From positions 1-64,000 of the forward strand of contig NZ_JBJGDW010000001.1 of NCBI RefSeq assembly GCF_045062605.1: DNA of 64,000 nt, written 5' to 3'. This document shows positions 56,166 to 64,000 of this stretch, one piece after another. The DNA comes from Deinococcus sp045062605 (lineage in GTDB: Bacteria > Deinococcota > Deinococci > Deinococcales > Deinococcaceae). Numbering within the stretch: the stretch's first letter is position 1; every line of letters begins with the position of its first letter. Below the pieces are notes generated by a model. That model was not told the origin of the DNA and did no database searches. It worked only from the letters and a program-made list of their open reading frames with translations. The translations under genes were made by a program, and so were the position numbers.

Positions 56166-56947
56166 CCCTTCGCGGGCGTTTCTCCCAGCGCCTTCAGGAA
56201 TTCCTCCACGAATGCCTCGTCGCTCATGGGGTTCTGGCCGGTAATCAGTTCGCGGTCCCGGACCACGTTGCTGGTCCACTTGTCGCCGTTCTGCACGGTC
56301 ATGCCTGCGGCGGCCAGAGCGTCGGCAGGGTAGTACAGCATGGGGGCGTCAAAGCCACTCTCGGCGTCCTTTTCTTCGGGCGTGCTGAAGACGGTGGCGC
56401 GGTAGCCGCTGTAGGCAAAGTCCTTGGCGTCGGGCGTTTCCCCCGCTTCCAGCGCCCGCTGGTACTCTCCGGCGGCGGGTTGTGCGGACAGCAGGGCCAC
56501 GGGGGCGTGGCAGATCAGCGCGGTGGGCAGTGAACGCTCGTGGAAGTGGCGCAGCGCGTGGCCCAGATCGTGGTTGTGCATCAGCTCGATCATGGGAGCG
56601 TGGCCGCCGGGCAGGAACACGGCGTCAAAGGCGTCCAGATTGGTCACGGCGTCGGCCAGCGGCACGATCTCGCCGGACAGGGTTTCGTCCACGAACTTTT
56701 TGATCTGCGTGTATTCCGCCTCGTCCTTGAAATAGTCCTTGCTGTCGCTGCCTGCATCCAGTGGCGGACGGTTGCCGCGCGGCGTGGCGATTTCCAGCGT
56801 GTGGCCCGCCTGCACCAGCCGGTGCGCGGGGACGCCGAACTCATTGAGGTAGAAGCCGGTGGCGTGCGTCTTGCCGTTCTGCAAGGGCAATTCGGAATCG
56901 CTGGACATGATGACGAGGATCTTTTTGGTAGCCGTGGGAGAAGTCAT
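56162..56947 (-). CDS. DJ-1/PfpI family protein (HchA/Hsp31-like)
   Basis: 261 residues. The nucleophile cysteine is in LPTALICHAPVALLSA, with the glutamate in the N-terminal MSSDSELPLQNGKTHATGFYLNEF stretch and a histidine next to the cysteine, as in glutathione-independent glyoxalase III/Hsp31. These proteins detoxify methylglyoxal or deglycate proteins. ATG 56947 is chosen since TAGGGT lies 7 nt upstream (56955-56960); the 56956 GTG would fall in the promoter. It converges with the alpha/beta-hydrolase gene. Confidence 0.88.
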   Translation of the reverse strand: MTSPTATKKILVIMSSDSELPLQNGKTHATGFYLNEFGVPAHRLVQAGHTLEIATPRGNRPPLDAGSDSKDYFKDEAEYTQIKKFVDETLSGEIVPLADAVTNLDAFDAVFLPGGHAPMIELMHNHDLGHALRHFHERSLPTALICHAPVALLSAQPAAGEYQRALEAGETPDAKDFAYSGYRATVFSTPEEKDAESGFDAPMLYYPADALAAAGMTVQNGDKWTSNVVRDRELITGQNPMSDEAFVEEFLKALGETPAKG

Positions 56948-57143
56948 GCCGGACACCCTAGACCCAGGCTGGGGGGCGCTGTGTCAGACAGAACACGCTG
57001 GAGGTGGGAAACGGCGTGCCAGCGGGAAGAAAGGAGAATCTTGGCCGTTCGTTTATGACCGGGTATCTGGCAGATGCGTGGCAAATCAGAGAACAGTATG
57101 CGGCTCCAAGTTTCAGAGCCGCGTCCTGATTCTTCTAATCTTC

Positions 57144-58706
57144 CTACAGCGGCATATTCCCATGCTTCCGGTACGGCCTGACTTCCGCTTTATCGCGCAG
57201 CATGGCAAAGGTCAGGATCAGGCGCTGGCGGGTGTCTTCCATCGGAATTATGTCGTCTATGTAGCCCTTGCTGGCGGCCACATAGGGGTTATCAAACGCG
57301 TCCTTGTAATCGGCAATTTTCTCGGCACGGGTGGCCTCGGGGTTCTCGCTGGCGTTGATCTCGCGGCGGTACACGATGTTGGCGGCCCCCTCCGCGCCCA
57401 TCACAGCGACGGCGGCGGTAGGCCACGCGTACACCACGTCCGCGCCCATATCGCGGCTGTTCATGGCGAGGTACGCGCCGCCGTAGCTCTTGCGCGTGAT
57501 CAGGGTGATCTTGGGAACCGTGGCCTCGGCGTAGGCATACAGCATCTTCGCGCCGTGGCGGATGATCCCGGCGTGTTCCTGCGCCACGCCGGGCAGAAAG
57601 CCGGTCACGTCCACCAGCGTCAGGATGGGGACGTTGTAGCAATCGCAGGTGCGGATAAAGCGGGCGGCCTTGTCTGACGCGTCAATGTTCAGCGTCCCGG
57701 CCATCACGCGCGGGTTGTTGGCGACGATGCCCACGCTCTGCCCACCCAACCGCGCGAAGCCCACCAAGATGTTCTTGGCCCAGTTCGGCTGAATTTCCAG
57801 AAACGTGCCGTCGTCCACCAGTTCGTGAATCACCGCATGCATGGCGTAGGGCTTGCGCTGATCGGGCAGCACGATGTCCAGCAGTTTGTCGTTGCGGCGG
57901 TTTACGGGATCACTGGTTTGATGCACCGGGGGCTGCTCGTGGGCATTCTGGGGCAGGTAGCCCAGCAGGTCACGTATCCCCGCCAGCACGGCCTCGTCAC
58001 CGTCGTATTCCAGGTGCGCCACGCCACTCTTGCGGGTATGCACGTCCGCGCCGCCAAGCTGGTCAAGGGTCACGTCCTCGCGCGTCACGCTCTTGATCAC
58101 TTCCGGCCCGGTGATGAACATGTAGCTGCTACCGCCGCTCATCAGGATGAAATCGGTCAGGGCCGGGGAATACACTGCGCCACCCGCGCAGGGGCCGAGG
58201 ATGGCGCTGATCTGCGGCACCGCGCCGGAGTAAATCGCGTTGCGGTAAAAGATCTCGCCGTAACCGCTCAGCGAGTCCACGCCCTCCTGAATGCGCGCGC
58301 CCGCCGAATCGTTGAGGCCAATGACCGGGCAACCCGTCTTCGCGGCCAGATCCATGATCTTGGTCACTTTGGCGGCGTTCATCTTGCCCAGGCTGCCGCC
58401 CAGCACCGTGAAATCCTGCGAGAAGACGAAGACCTGCCGTCCGTCGATGGTGCCGCTTCCGGTGACCACCCCATCCCCCGGAGCTTCCACCCCCTGCATC
58501 AGGCGTCCGCCCCGGTGTTCCACGAAGGTTCCCATTTCCAGAAAGCTGCCGGGATCGAGCAGGGCGTCGATGCGTTCGCGGGCGGTCAGCTTGCCGCCGT
58601 CACGCTGCTTTTGCTGGCGCTCTTTGCCGCCGCCCGCCTCCACCTTGCTGCGCCGCTGCTCCATCTCGGAGATCAATTCCTGCAACTCCATGCCGGGTTG
58701 TGTCAT
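57144..58706 (-). CDS. Acyl-CoA (propionyl/methylmalonyl-type) carboxylase beta subunit
   Basis: Biotin-dependent carboxyltransferase of 520 residues, the length of PccB/MmdA-type chains. CoA-binding features SAGARIQEGVDSLSGYGEIF and GPCAGGAVYSPALTDF in the N-half, and DVTGFLPGVAQEHAGIIRHGAKMLYAYAEATVPKITLI in the C-half, are characteristic. Ends RPYRKHGNMPL, the usual KHGNxPL tail. It needs a biotinylated alpha subunit, which is not in the window. ATG 58706 has TAGGAT 7 nt upstream (58714-58719). It follows the general-stress-like gene by 46 bp but carries its own promoter. Confidence 0.95.
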   Translation of the reverse strand: MTQPGMELQELISEMEQRRSKVEAGGGKERQQKQRDGGKLTARERIDALLDPGSFLEMGTFVEHRGGRLMQGVEAPGDGVVTGSGTIDGRQVFVFSQDFTVLGGSLGKMNAAKVTKIMDLAAKTGCPVIGLNDSAGARIQEGVDSLSGYGEIFYRNAIYSGAVPQISAILGPCAGGAVYSPALTDFILMSGGSSYMFITGPEVIKSVTREDVTLDQLGGADVHTRKSGVAHLEYDGDEAVLAGIRDLLGYLPQNAHEQPPVHQTSDPVNRRNDKLLDIVLPDQRKPYAMHAVIHELVDDGTFLEIQPNWAKNILVGFARLGGQSVGIVANNPRVMAGTLNIDASDKAARFIRTCDCYNVPILTLVDVTGFLPGVAQEHAGIIRHGAKMLYAYAEATVPKITLITRKSYGGAYLAMNSRDMGADVVYAWPTAAVAVMGAEGAANIVYRREINASENPEATRAEKIADYKDAFDNPYVAASKGYIDDIIPMEDTRQRLILTFAMLRDKAEVRPYRKHGNMPL

Positions 58707-58752
58707 GGGGTGCATCCTATCCAAACGGGCGTTGGGAAGTTCTTCGGCCCAA

Positions 58753-59241
58753 TCAGCGCGTCGGCAGGTTTGCCAGCAGCGCCCTGGCCTTTTCGGCCAC
58801 CTCGGCGTCGGCCACGATCACGTAATGGTCCGCGCGCATCCCGCCAATAGAGGTAAAGTCGCGCCGCCCACCACTGAGGGCGTAGCCCACCAGGCCCCAG
58901 ACCAGCCCGAAGACAGCCCCCACCACCATGCCGTAGGCGATAGAAAACAGCAGGTTGCCGCCGCCCAGGCCCAGAAGGTTAAAGATCAGGCCCACGAACA
59001 GGCCGATAAACAGCCCCTGCCCAAAGCCCAGGCCCGCCGCACGGCCCCAGTCCAGGCGGCCCGTGACCTGCTCGATGGTCTTGAGGCCCTCACCGATGAT
59101 GGCGGTGCGCTCCACGGGGAATTTCTCGTCGCTCAGGTAATCGACGGCGCGCTGGGCCTCTGGGTAGGTGCTGTAGGTCGCCACATTGATGCGGGCACTC
59201 TGGTCTGGAATCAGGGCGGAACGGGGATCGGGCTGGGTCAT
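58753..59241 (-). CDS. General stress protein 17M-like membrane protein
   Basis: 162 residues. The N-terminal part (INVATYSTYPEAQRAVDYLSDEKFPVERTAIIGEGLKTIEQV) is the conserved YflT/GSP17M-like domain. It is followed by two Gly-rich hydrophobic segments (LGFGQGLFIGLFVGLIFNLLGL, LFSIAYGMVVGAVFGLVWGLVGYAL) and a short C-terminal strand region (HYVIVADAEVAEKARALL). The layout is a soluble sensor-like domain with a helical hairpin in the membrane. Function unknown, stress-linked by homology. It has AAGGA as ribosome site and a TAGGCT -10 further upstream. Confidence 0.82.
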   Translation of the reverse strand: MTQPDPRSALIPDQSARINVATYSTYPEAQRAVDYLSDEKFPVERTAIIGEGLKTIEQVTGRLDWGRAAGLGFGQGLFIGLFVGLIFNLLGLGGGNLLFSIAYGMVVGAVFGLVWGLVGYALSGGRRDFTSIGGMRADHYVIVADAEVAEKARALLANLPTR

Positions 59242-59347
59242 GGGGTCACTTCCTTGGCCCCAGCCTAGAGAACCGGACCACCGCCCATCTGAGCGCCGTG
59301 TTCAGCCGGTTTTACCTTTGCCAGAGAGAGCGTTGGCTTTCTGGCGT

Positions 59348-59929
59348 TTATCGCCCCACTTCCACCACGATTCCCTCGGCCTCACTCATGCGGACGATGT
59401 TGGCCAGGGTGTGGATCGGCACCCCCAGATCGGCCAGAAATTCGCGGCCCTGTTCAAACTGCTTTTCCACCACGCAGCCCAGACCCAGCAGGGTTGCGCC
59501 GCTGAGTTCGATCATCCCGGTCAGGGCGCGCAGTGTGCCGCCAGAGGCCAGAAAATCGTCGATGATGACCACGCGGTCTTCTGGTCCCAGGAATTCGGAG
59601 CTGACGAACAGGTCCACGTTTCCGCCCTTGGTGCGGCTGACCGAACTAGCGGTGAAGGCGGGTTCCTTCATGGTCAGCGGCTTCTTCTTGCGGGCGTAAA
59701 CCATCGGGACGTTCAGTTCCATCGCGGCGGAAATAGCGGGGGCGATACCGCTGACCTCGATGGTCAGGACCTTGTTGGGCTTCAGGGGGGCGAACAGTTC
59801 CGCGAAACGCACGCCCATCTCGCGCGTCAGGCCCGGCAGCAGTTGGTGGTTGACCAGCCCGTCCACCTTGAGAAAACCGCCGGGCAGGATCACGCCCTGT
59901 TCACGAATCGCGTCCACCAGTGATTGCAT
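59348..59929 (-). CDS. xpt: Xanthine phosphoribosyltransferase
   Basis: Salvages xanthine to XMP with PRPP. 193 residues, one short of the B. subtilis enzyme, with the same landmarks: KVDGLVNHQLLP near the N-terminus, LTIEVSGIAPAISAAMELNVPMVYARKKKPLT, and the PRPP loop VVIIDDFLASGGT. ATG 59929 has TACACT 7 nt upstream (59937-59942), so the mRNA is leaderless and no purine riboswitch can precede it, unlike xpt in Bacillus. It is divergent from the APH-family gene. Confidence 0.94.
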   Translation of the reverse strand: MQSLVDAIREQGVILPGGFLKVDGLVNHQLLPGLTREMGVRFAELFAPLKPNKVLTIEVSGIAPAISAAMELNVPMVYARKKKPLTMKEPAFTASSVSRTKGGNVDLFVSSEFLGPEDRVVIIDDFLASGGTLRALTGMIELSGATLLGLGCVVEKQFEQGREFLADLGVPIHTLANIVRMSEAEGIVVEVGR

Positions 59930-59993
59930 GCGGGAAAGTGTATCCGCCGGGTGGCCGCTGCGACGCGGAGGGATTTAGACCAGACTGGGCCGC

Positions 59994-60926
59994 GTGCCCG
60001 CCCTCCCCGACTTGACCCCTGCCGAACTCGCCGCCTTCTCACAGAAGTACGGGCTGGAGGGAAAGCTGGAGCGGCTCCCCAGCGTCGGTATCGTCAACCG
60101 GGTCTACCGCGCGGCCCTGAACGGCCAGCCCATAGTTCTCCGCATTCCGATGCCCGGCGACGTCAAAGACGCCCTGACCGAGAGCGTGGCCGCCCCCGCC
60201 GCCTTTCACGCCGGGGTGAGGACGCCGGAACTGCTGATCTTCGACGATGACCGGGATGTGGTGGACACGCCCGTGACCCTCTACGCCTTCGCACCGGGCC
60301 GCAGTCTGGACGGTCACGGCTGGGCCGAGGGCGATCCGCGTCTGCTGTGCGCTTACCGCGAGGCGGGGCGTGAGCTTGCACGGCTTCACCGGAACGTGAC
60401 CGCCGCCCCCGATCCGCAGGGCCGGCTCAATCCTATCGCCCCGCCCAATCTGCCCCGCACTCTGACCCGCGTGACCGACAGCAAAAAGCTGGGGCTGGCC
60501 GACGCGATGTGGGCCACGGAAACGGTCTCGCGCCTACTGGCTGCGGCCCCGCCCCCTGCCCCGGTCTTCCTGCACAACGATCTGCACGCCGGAAATCTGA
60601 TGGTCACGGACACGGGCGCAGTCACGGCGCTGATCGACTGGGGAGACGCGGGCTGGGGCGATCCGGTGCTGGACCTGACTTACGCCGGGCCGCTGGCCGC
60701 CCCCGAACTGCTGCGCGGCTACCGCGAGGAGGCCGTGCTGGAAGGCAGCGCGACGCTGCGCCTGCTGGCCTATCTGCTTGAGGACGCCACCCGCCGCCTC
60801 GCCTACGTTCCCGAGGGCCATGAGACGGACCTGTGGTACACCCGCCCCGGCACCGCGCTGATGCAGCTTTTACGCGTGTCGGTGCAGTTTCCAGAGTGGG
60901 AGGAGTGGCTGGGCCGTCAGGGCTGA
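59994..60926 (+). CDS. Aminoglycoside phosphotransferase (APH) family kinase-like protein
   Basis: 310 residues. The kinase fold is recognisable by VYRAALNGQPIVLRIPM (ATP-binding strands with the lysine replaced by Arg), the catalytic loop VFLHNDLHAGNLMV (Asp and Asn) and the metal motif ALIDWGDAGWGDPVLDL. Family members phosphorylate small molecules such as aminoglycosides, choline, homoserine or sugars; nothing singles out a substrate. GTG 59994 has CAGACT 7 nt upstream. Its TGA stop is the first three bases of a family 1 repeat, so the natural C-terminus may once have been longer. Confidence 0.85.
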   Translation: MPALPDLTPAELAAFSQKYGLEGKLERLPSVGIVNRVYRAALNGQPIVLRIPMPGDVKDALTESVAAPAAFHAGVRTPELLIFDDDRDVVDTPVTLYAFAPGRSLDGHGWAEGDPRLLCAYREAGRELARLHRNVTAAPDPQGRLNPIAPPNLPRTLTRVTDSKKLGLADAMWATETVSRLLAAAPPPAPVFLHNDLHAGNLMVTDTGAVTALIDWGDAGWGDPVLDLTYAGPLAAPELLRGYREEAVLEGSATLRLLAYLLEDATRRLAYVPEGHETDLWYTRPGTALMQLLRVSVQFPEWEEWLGRQG

Positions 60927-61063
60927 TACGGATTCCGTCTGTTTCGTTGACAAACTGGGAAAGCGCCAGTTTGCCAACTCCACGCCCGGAACCCGTTCTT
61001 CTCATTCTCGCTCCGCTCGGATATTCATCGTTTTTGCAAACGATTCAATCAGAGTCCGTATGA
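60924..61063. repeat. Family 1 MITE-like dispersed repeat, copy 2
   Basis: About 140 bp with inverted ends: TGATACGGATTCCG on the left and AGAGTCCGTATGA on the right. It shares the ends, CGTTTGTTTCG-like and CTCGCTCCGCTCGGAT blocks with copy 1 (8462-8599). Two short internal stems are present (TTGCAAACGAT with ATCGTTTTTGCAA and AAACTGG with CCAGTTT). The left end supplies the APH-gene stop and the right end the last codons and stop of the convergent secreted-protein gene. Confidence 0.8.
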
Positions 61064-61548
61064 GGGACGCTGAACACGTACACCACCTGCATATCCCCGG
61101 TGGCCTGCCGTGTGGTCTGCACCTCGATGCTCTGCCCGTCGCGGCTGAGGGTGGCGCGGGCGCTGCGGGCGTCGGGAAAGGTGCGTTCTCCGATGTCGAA
61201 GCCCTGGAGCTGAAGCTGGTTGGTGGCGAAGGCCAGTGCGCTGCGGGCGTCCAGTCCTTTCGGCAGGCGGTAGGTCAGCAGAGCGGTTCTTTTCACCACG
61301 TCGTAGCGCGTCCCCAGCACACTGGCCCCTGCCGGAACGCTGACGCGCAGGCCCTGGCCTTCCTCCTGCAAACTGGCCCCCGTCAACCCACCCGCGTAAA
61401 TTCCCCAGCCCACCCCGGAGGTTGTGCCGCTCAAAAGAGGCTTGGGAAGCGGAACAGGCGTCGTCTGCGCCAGCGCCGGACTGGCAGACAGCGCCAGGGC
61501 GGCGGCCAGCACGCCAGCTCTCCAGTTCACCCACGCACCATGAATCAT
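61045..61548 (-). CDS. Secreted protein of unknown function
   Basis: 167 residues, no family recognised. A clear signal peptide (AGVLAAALALSASPALA, cleavage before QTT) is followed by a Pro-rich stretch and a beta-rich domain with alternating strands (GLRVSVPAGASVLGTRYDV, KRTALLTYRLPKGL, RATLSRDGQSIEVQTT). It is probably periplasmic. ATG 61548 has TAGGAT 7 nt upstream (61556-61561). The final codons (HTDSD, stop) lie inside family 1 repeat copy 2, so the C-terminal tail is repeat-derived. It converges with the APH-family gene. Confidence 0.78.
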   Translation of the reverse strand: MIHGAWVNWRAGVLAAALALSASPALAQTTPVPLPKPLLSGTTSGVGWGIYAGGLTGASLQEEGQGLRVSVPAGASVLGTRYDVVKRTALLTYRLPKGLDARSALAFATNQLQLQGFDIGERTFPDARSARATLSRDGQSIEVQTTRQATGDMQVVYVFSVPHTDSD

Positions 61549-61624
61549 GCCCGCCATCCTAAGCGCGGAAAATGAAAGACGTGTGCCTCAAAAATCACAA
61601 CTCCGTGCCAGTCCATCTCACCAC

Positions 61625-61806
61625 AAACAGCAACCGAAGGCCGTCGGGCGCGCAGCGGACGGGCCACACGCAGCGTGACGGAGCCGGGCATCAGACCCGG
61701 ACGCCGCCGCCCTCCCCCGCCCAGAGCGCCCATAAACTCATGCCCAGTGCAACGTTAGCTCCCCCTGCCCCCCTGGGGTAGGGGGCTGGGGGGTGGGGCT
61801 GCCCGA
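61625..61806 (+). repeat. Family 2 dispersed repeat, copy 2, with G-quadruplex-like tail
   Basis: About 180 bp, same orientation and ends as 32858-33037. The G-rich tail at 61775-61798 is identical to that of copy 1 (G4-TA-G5-CT-G6-T-G4). It fills the gap between the start of the secreted-protein gene and the end of the quinate-dehydrogenase-like gene, lying 3' of the latter, just as copy 1 lies 3' of kptA. Confidence 0.8.
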
Positions 61807-61821
61807 GTGACCCCGCCCGCC

Positions 61822-62757
61822 CTAAAGCTCGTTTACTTCCGGCTTGAATCCAACCTCCCGGATATATTTCAGGTACTCGTCCTCACTCAGCGCCTCCTTC
61901 TTCCCACTCAGGGCGACGAAAAACGCCTCCAGCACATTGGTGGCAAAGTTGCGGCTGCCCATGCGCGGCGTCGTGGTGATCAGCCGCGCCACCCCGCGTT
62001 CCTTCATCCAGCCCCGGTCCGCTTCCGTGATGGTCTGCGTCAGGATGGTCTTGCCTTCCAGGTGTTTCGGGGCGTAGCGCTTGGCATAATGGGTATCCCC
62101 GGCGATCACGTCGGCCCAGGCGTAGTACTTGGTGCCCTTGCCCTCCACGCTGCTTTCCTGCTTGGCCCCCGTGGGGTAAAACCAGTCCTGCGGCAGCTTG
62201 GTGATCACCGGCAGCACCAGCTTCGCCACGTTCCGCAAAGCCGCCAGCGAGCGCAAAGGCCGGTCAATGCCCAGCCCGAACACCACGTCCCCGAATACGA
62301 TGTCCGCGCCGTGCTGCGCCAGCGCCTCCGCCATGCCGAAACGGTCCACAGCAGAGACCATCAACACCTTCTGGGTGCGCCAGTTCAGCAACGGGTCAAG
62401 CTGGGCAATCGCGTCGCGCTCCAGCGTGTTCTTCAGGCCGCTGCCGTCCAGCACGGGGGTCTGTTTGGCGTTCGCTATCAGCTTCTTGACGTTGTTGAAC
62501 AGGTAGCGCTTGCCGTCCGCGATGACATACAGATCCGCGCCGCCCAGCCCGAAGGCGTCTATCTTGCCGTCCAGCGCCCCGAACAGCTCGGCGGCTTTTT
62601 TAGCGTCGGCGTCGGTGCCGATCCGTTCCAGAATGAACGGCTGACCCAGCAGGTGAACTTCCTCGCGGGCGTTGCGCTTGCTGCTGCCCAGGCTGACGCT
62701 GACGACGTGTTTGTAGCCTGCGGGGGCCGGGGTCCAGCCGCTCAGAATGTCACTCAT
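61822..62757 (-). CDS. Protein of the type annotated quinate 5-dehydrogenase in Deinococcus-Thermus
   Basis: 311 residues. The sequence is typical of a conserved family in Deinococcus and Thermus that databases tend to name quinate 5-dehydrogenase; I see no classical GxGxxG dinucleotide motif near either end, so the activity is doubtful. Readable landmarks are VVSVSLGSSKRN, FGLGGADLYVIADGKRY, VLMVSAVDRFGMAEALAQHGADIVFGDVVFGLG and ITTTPRMGSRNFATN. It is presumably cytosolic. ATG 62757 has TACAAT 7 nt upstream (62765-62770). It is divergent from panB, with 79 bp between. Confidence 0.75.
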   Translation of the reverse strand: MSDILSGWTPAPAGYKHVVSVSLGSSKRNAREEVHLLGQPFILERIGTDADAKKAAELFGALDGKIDAFGLGGADLYVIADGKRYLFNNVKKLIANAKQTPVLDGSGLKNTLERDAIAQLDPLLNWRTQKVLMVSAVDRFGMAEALAQHGADIVFGDVVFGLGIDRPLRSLAALRNVAKLVLPVITKLPQDWFYPTGAKQESSVEGKGTKYYAWADVIAGDTHYAKRYAPKHLEGKTILTQTITEADRGWMKERGVARLITTTPRMGSRNFATNVLEAFFVALSGKKEALSEDEYLKYIREVGFKPEVNEL

Positions 62758-62824
62758 GAAGGGCATTGTAGGCGCGTGCAGGGCACAGAGGGCCAGAAAG
62801 CGGCAGGCCACACGCCTCCCCTGC

Positions 62825-62830
62825 TACCCT
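62825..62830 (+). promoter_or_regulatory. -10 hexamer (TACCCT) of panB, leaderless type
   Basis: TACCCT ends 6 nt before ATG 62837. It selects this ATG over an in-frame start at 62747, which would overlap the divergent promoter. Confidence 0.6.
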
Positions 62831-62836
62831 GCCCCC

Positions 62837-63658
<822 letters not shown>

Positions 63659-63709
63659 GGGTTGGGGGCTGGGCAGCCTGCCTTCCCAAAACCCACTACC
63701 CTCTTTCCC

Positions 63710-64000
63710 ATGAACTACGACGACTTCGCCGATCTGTATGACCACCAGTACGAGCTGTACCGCGACGACCTGCACTTCTACGCGGGCGTGGCCGAGCGGG
63801 CGGCGGGGCCGGTGCTGGAGGTAGGGGCCGGAACCGGGCGCGTGACCGCGTATCTGGCACGGCGCGGCGTGGACGTGACTGGGCTGGAACCCAGCGCCCG
63901 CATGATCGCGCGGGCGCAGGAGCGGGCGGCGGGCAGGCAGGCGCTGAAGCTGGTGCAGGGGAACATGCAGACGTTCCAGTTGGAGCAGAAATTCAGCCTG
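63710..64000 (+). CDS. Class I SAM-dependent methyltransferase (truncated by window edge)
   Basis: The first 97 codons are present. A short helical N-terminus (DDFADLYDHQYELYRDD) leads to motif I VLEVGAGTGRVTAYLARRG, the SAM-binding loop, then an acidic residue in VTGLEPSARMIARAQ at the end of strand 2. This is the small-molecule UbiE/Methyltransf_11 type; the substrate cannot be judged from the N-terminus. ATG 63710 has TACCCT 7 nt upstream (63697-63702), so it is leaderless and separate from panB despite the 51-bp gap. Confidence 0.85.
   Translation, partial: MNYDDFADLYDHQYELYRDDLHFYAGVAERAAGPVLEVGAGTGRVTAYLARRGVDVTGLEPSARMIARAQERAAGRQALKLVQGNMQTFQLEQKFSL

Noticed and set aside
59930..59993. 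Purine riboswitch upstream of xpt, as in Bacillus
   Set aside because: The gap is only 64 bp and the xpt promoter is leaderless, leaving no room for an aptamer.

Overview
The window looks like an ordinary chromosomal stretch of a Deinococcus species. The DNA is GC-rich and densely coding. The strongest genus marker is a ddrB gene (17961-18503) with an RDRM-like palindrome directly upstream; an N-acylamino acid racemase close to the Deinococcus enzyme and a RqkA-like quinoprotein-type kinase agree with this. About half of the genes have no Shine-Dalgarno sequence and instead carry a -10 hexamer of the form TANNNT ending 5-7 nt before the start codon, the leaderless-mRNA layout described for Deinococcus. 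I used this pattern to choose many starts, so several differ from the longest open frame. An mreB gene hints at a rod-shaped relative.

Layout. 1-8.4 kb: TetR regulator, DMT exporter, S41 protease, a large P-loop/TPR protein, a secreted TPR protein and a PhzF isomerase. 8.4-17.5 kb: isocitrate lyase with an upstream operator-like triad, a HAD hydrolase, a DHH phosphoesterase, a glutaredoxin-like protein, a membrane Ser/Thr kinase with an NHL propeller, an SDR and an M42 peptidase. 17.5-23.7 kb: ddrB, a GNAT plus racemase pair, DUF1801, the E2 subunit of 2-oxoglutarate dehydrogenase, an HD hydrolase and an unusual protein made of six 22-residue repeats. 23.8-29 kb: an envelope-related operon (LptF/G-like permease, GT28-type glycosyltransferase, polysaccharide deacetylase), then fabZ and mreB. 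29-33.6 kb: S9 and M32 peptidases and KptA.

33.7-42.4 kb is a phosphorus-flavoured region, all on the minus strand: Ugp-type ABC permeases, two tandem UgpB-like binding proteins, a glycerophosphodiesterase, a secreted phospholipase A2 lipoprotein and polyphosphate kinase. No ABC ATPase is present. 42.6-47.6 kb is the type II fatty-acid operon fabH-fabD-lipoprotein-fabG-acpP-fabF, driven by one promoter overlapped by a 16-bp palindrome. 47.7-51.4 kb: trigger factor, tRNA-Leu(UAG), tRNA-His(GUG), rarA and a small protein. 51.4-64 kb: a DUF885-like protein, a RqkA-like kinase followed by a GNAT, an alpha/beta hydrolase, a DJ-1/PfpI protein, an acyl-CoA carboxylase beta chain, a general-stress-like membrane protein, xpt, an APH-family kinase, a secreted protein, a protein of the type annotated quinate 5-dehydrogenase, panB and a truncated methyltransferase.

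Three families of short dispersed repeats sit between genes. Family 1 has MITE-like inverted ends that supply stop codons to neighbouring genes, family 2 carries an identical G-quadruplex-capable tail in both copies, and family 3 is about 80 bp long. I saw no rRNA, CRISPR array, prophage, insertion-sequence transposase or recognisable defence island.
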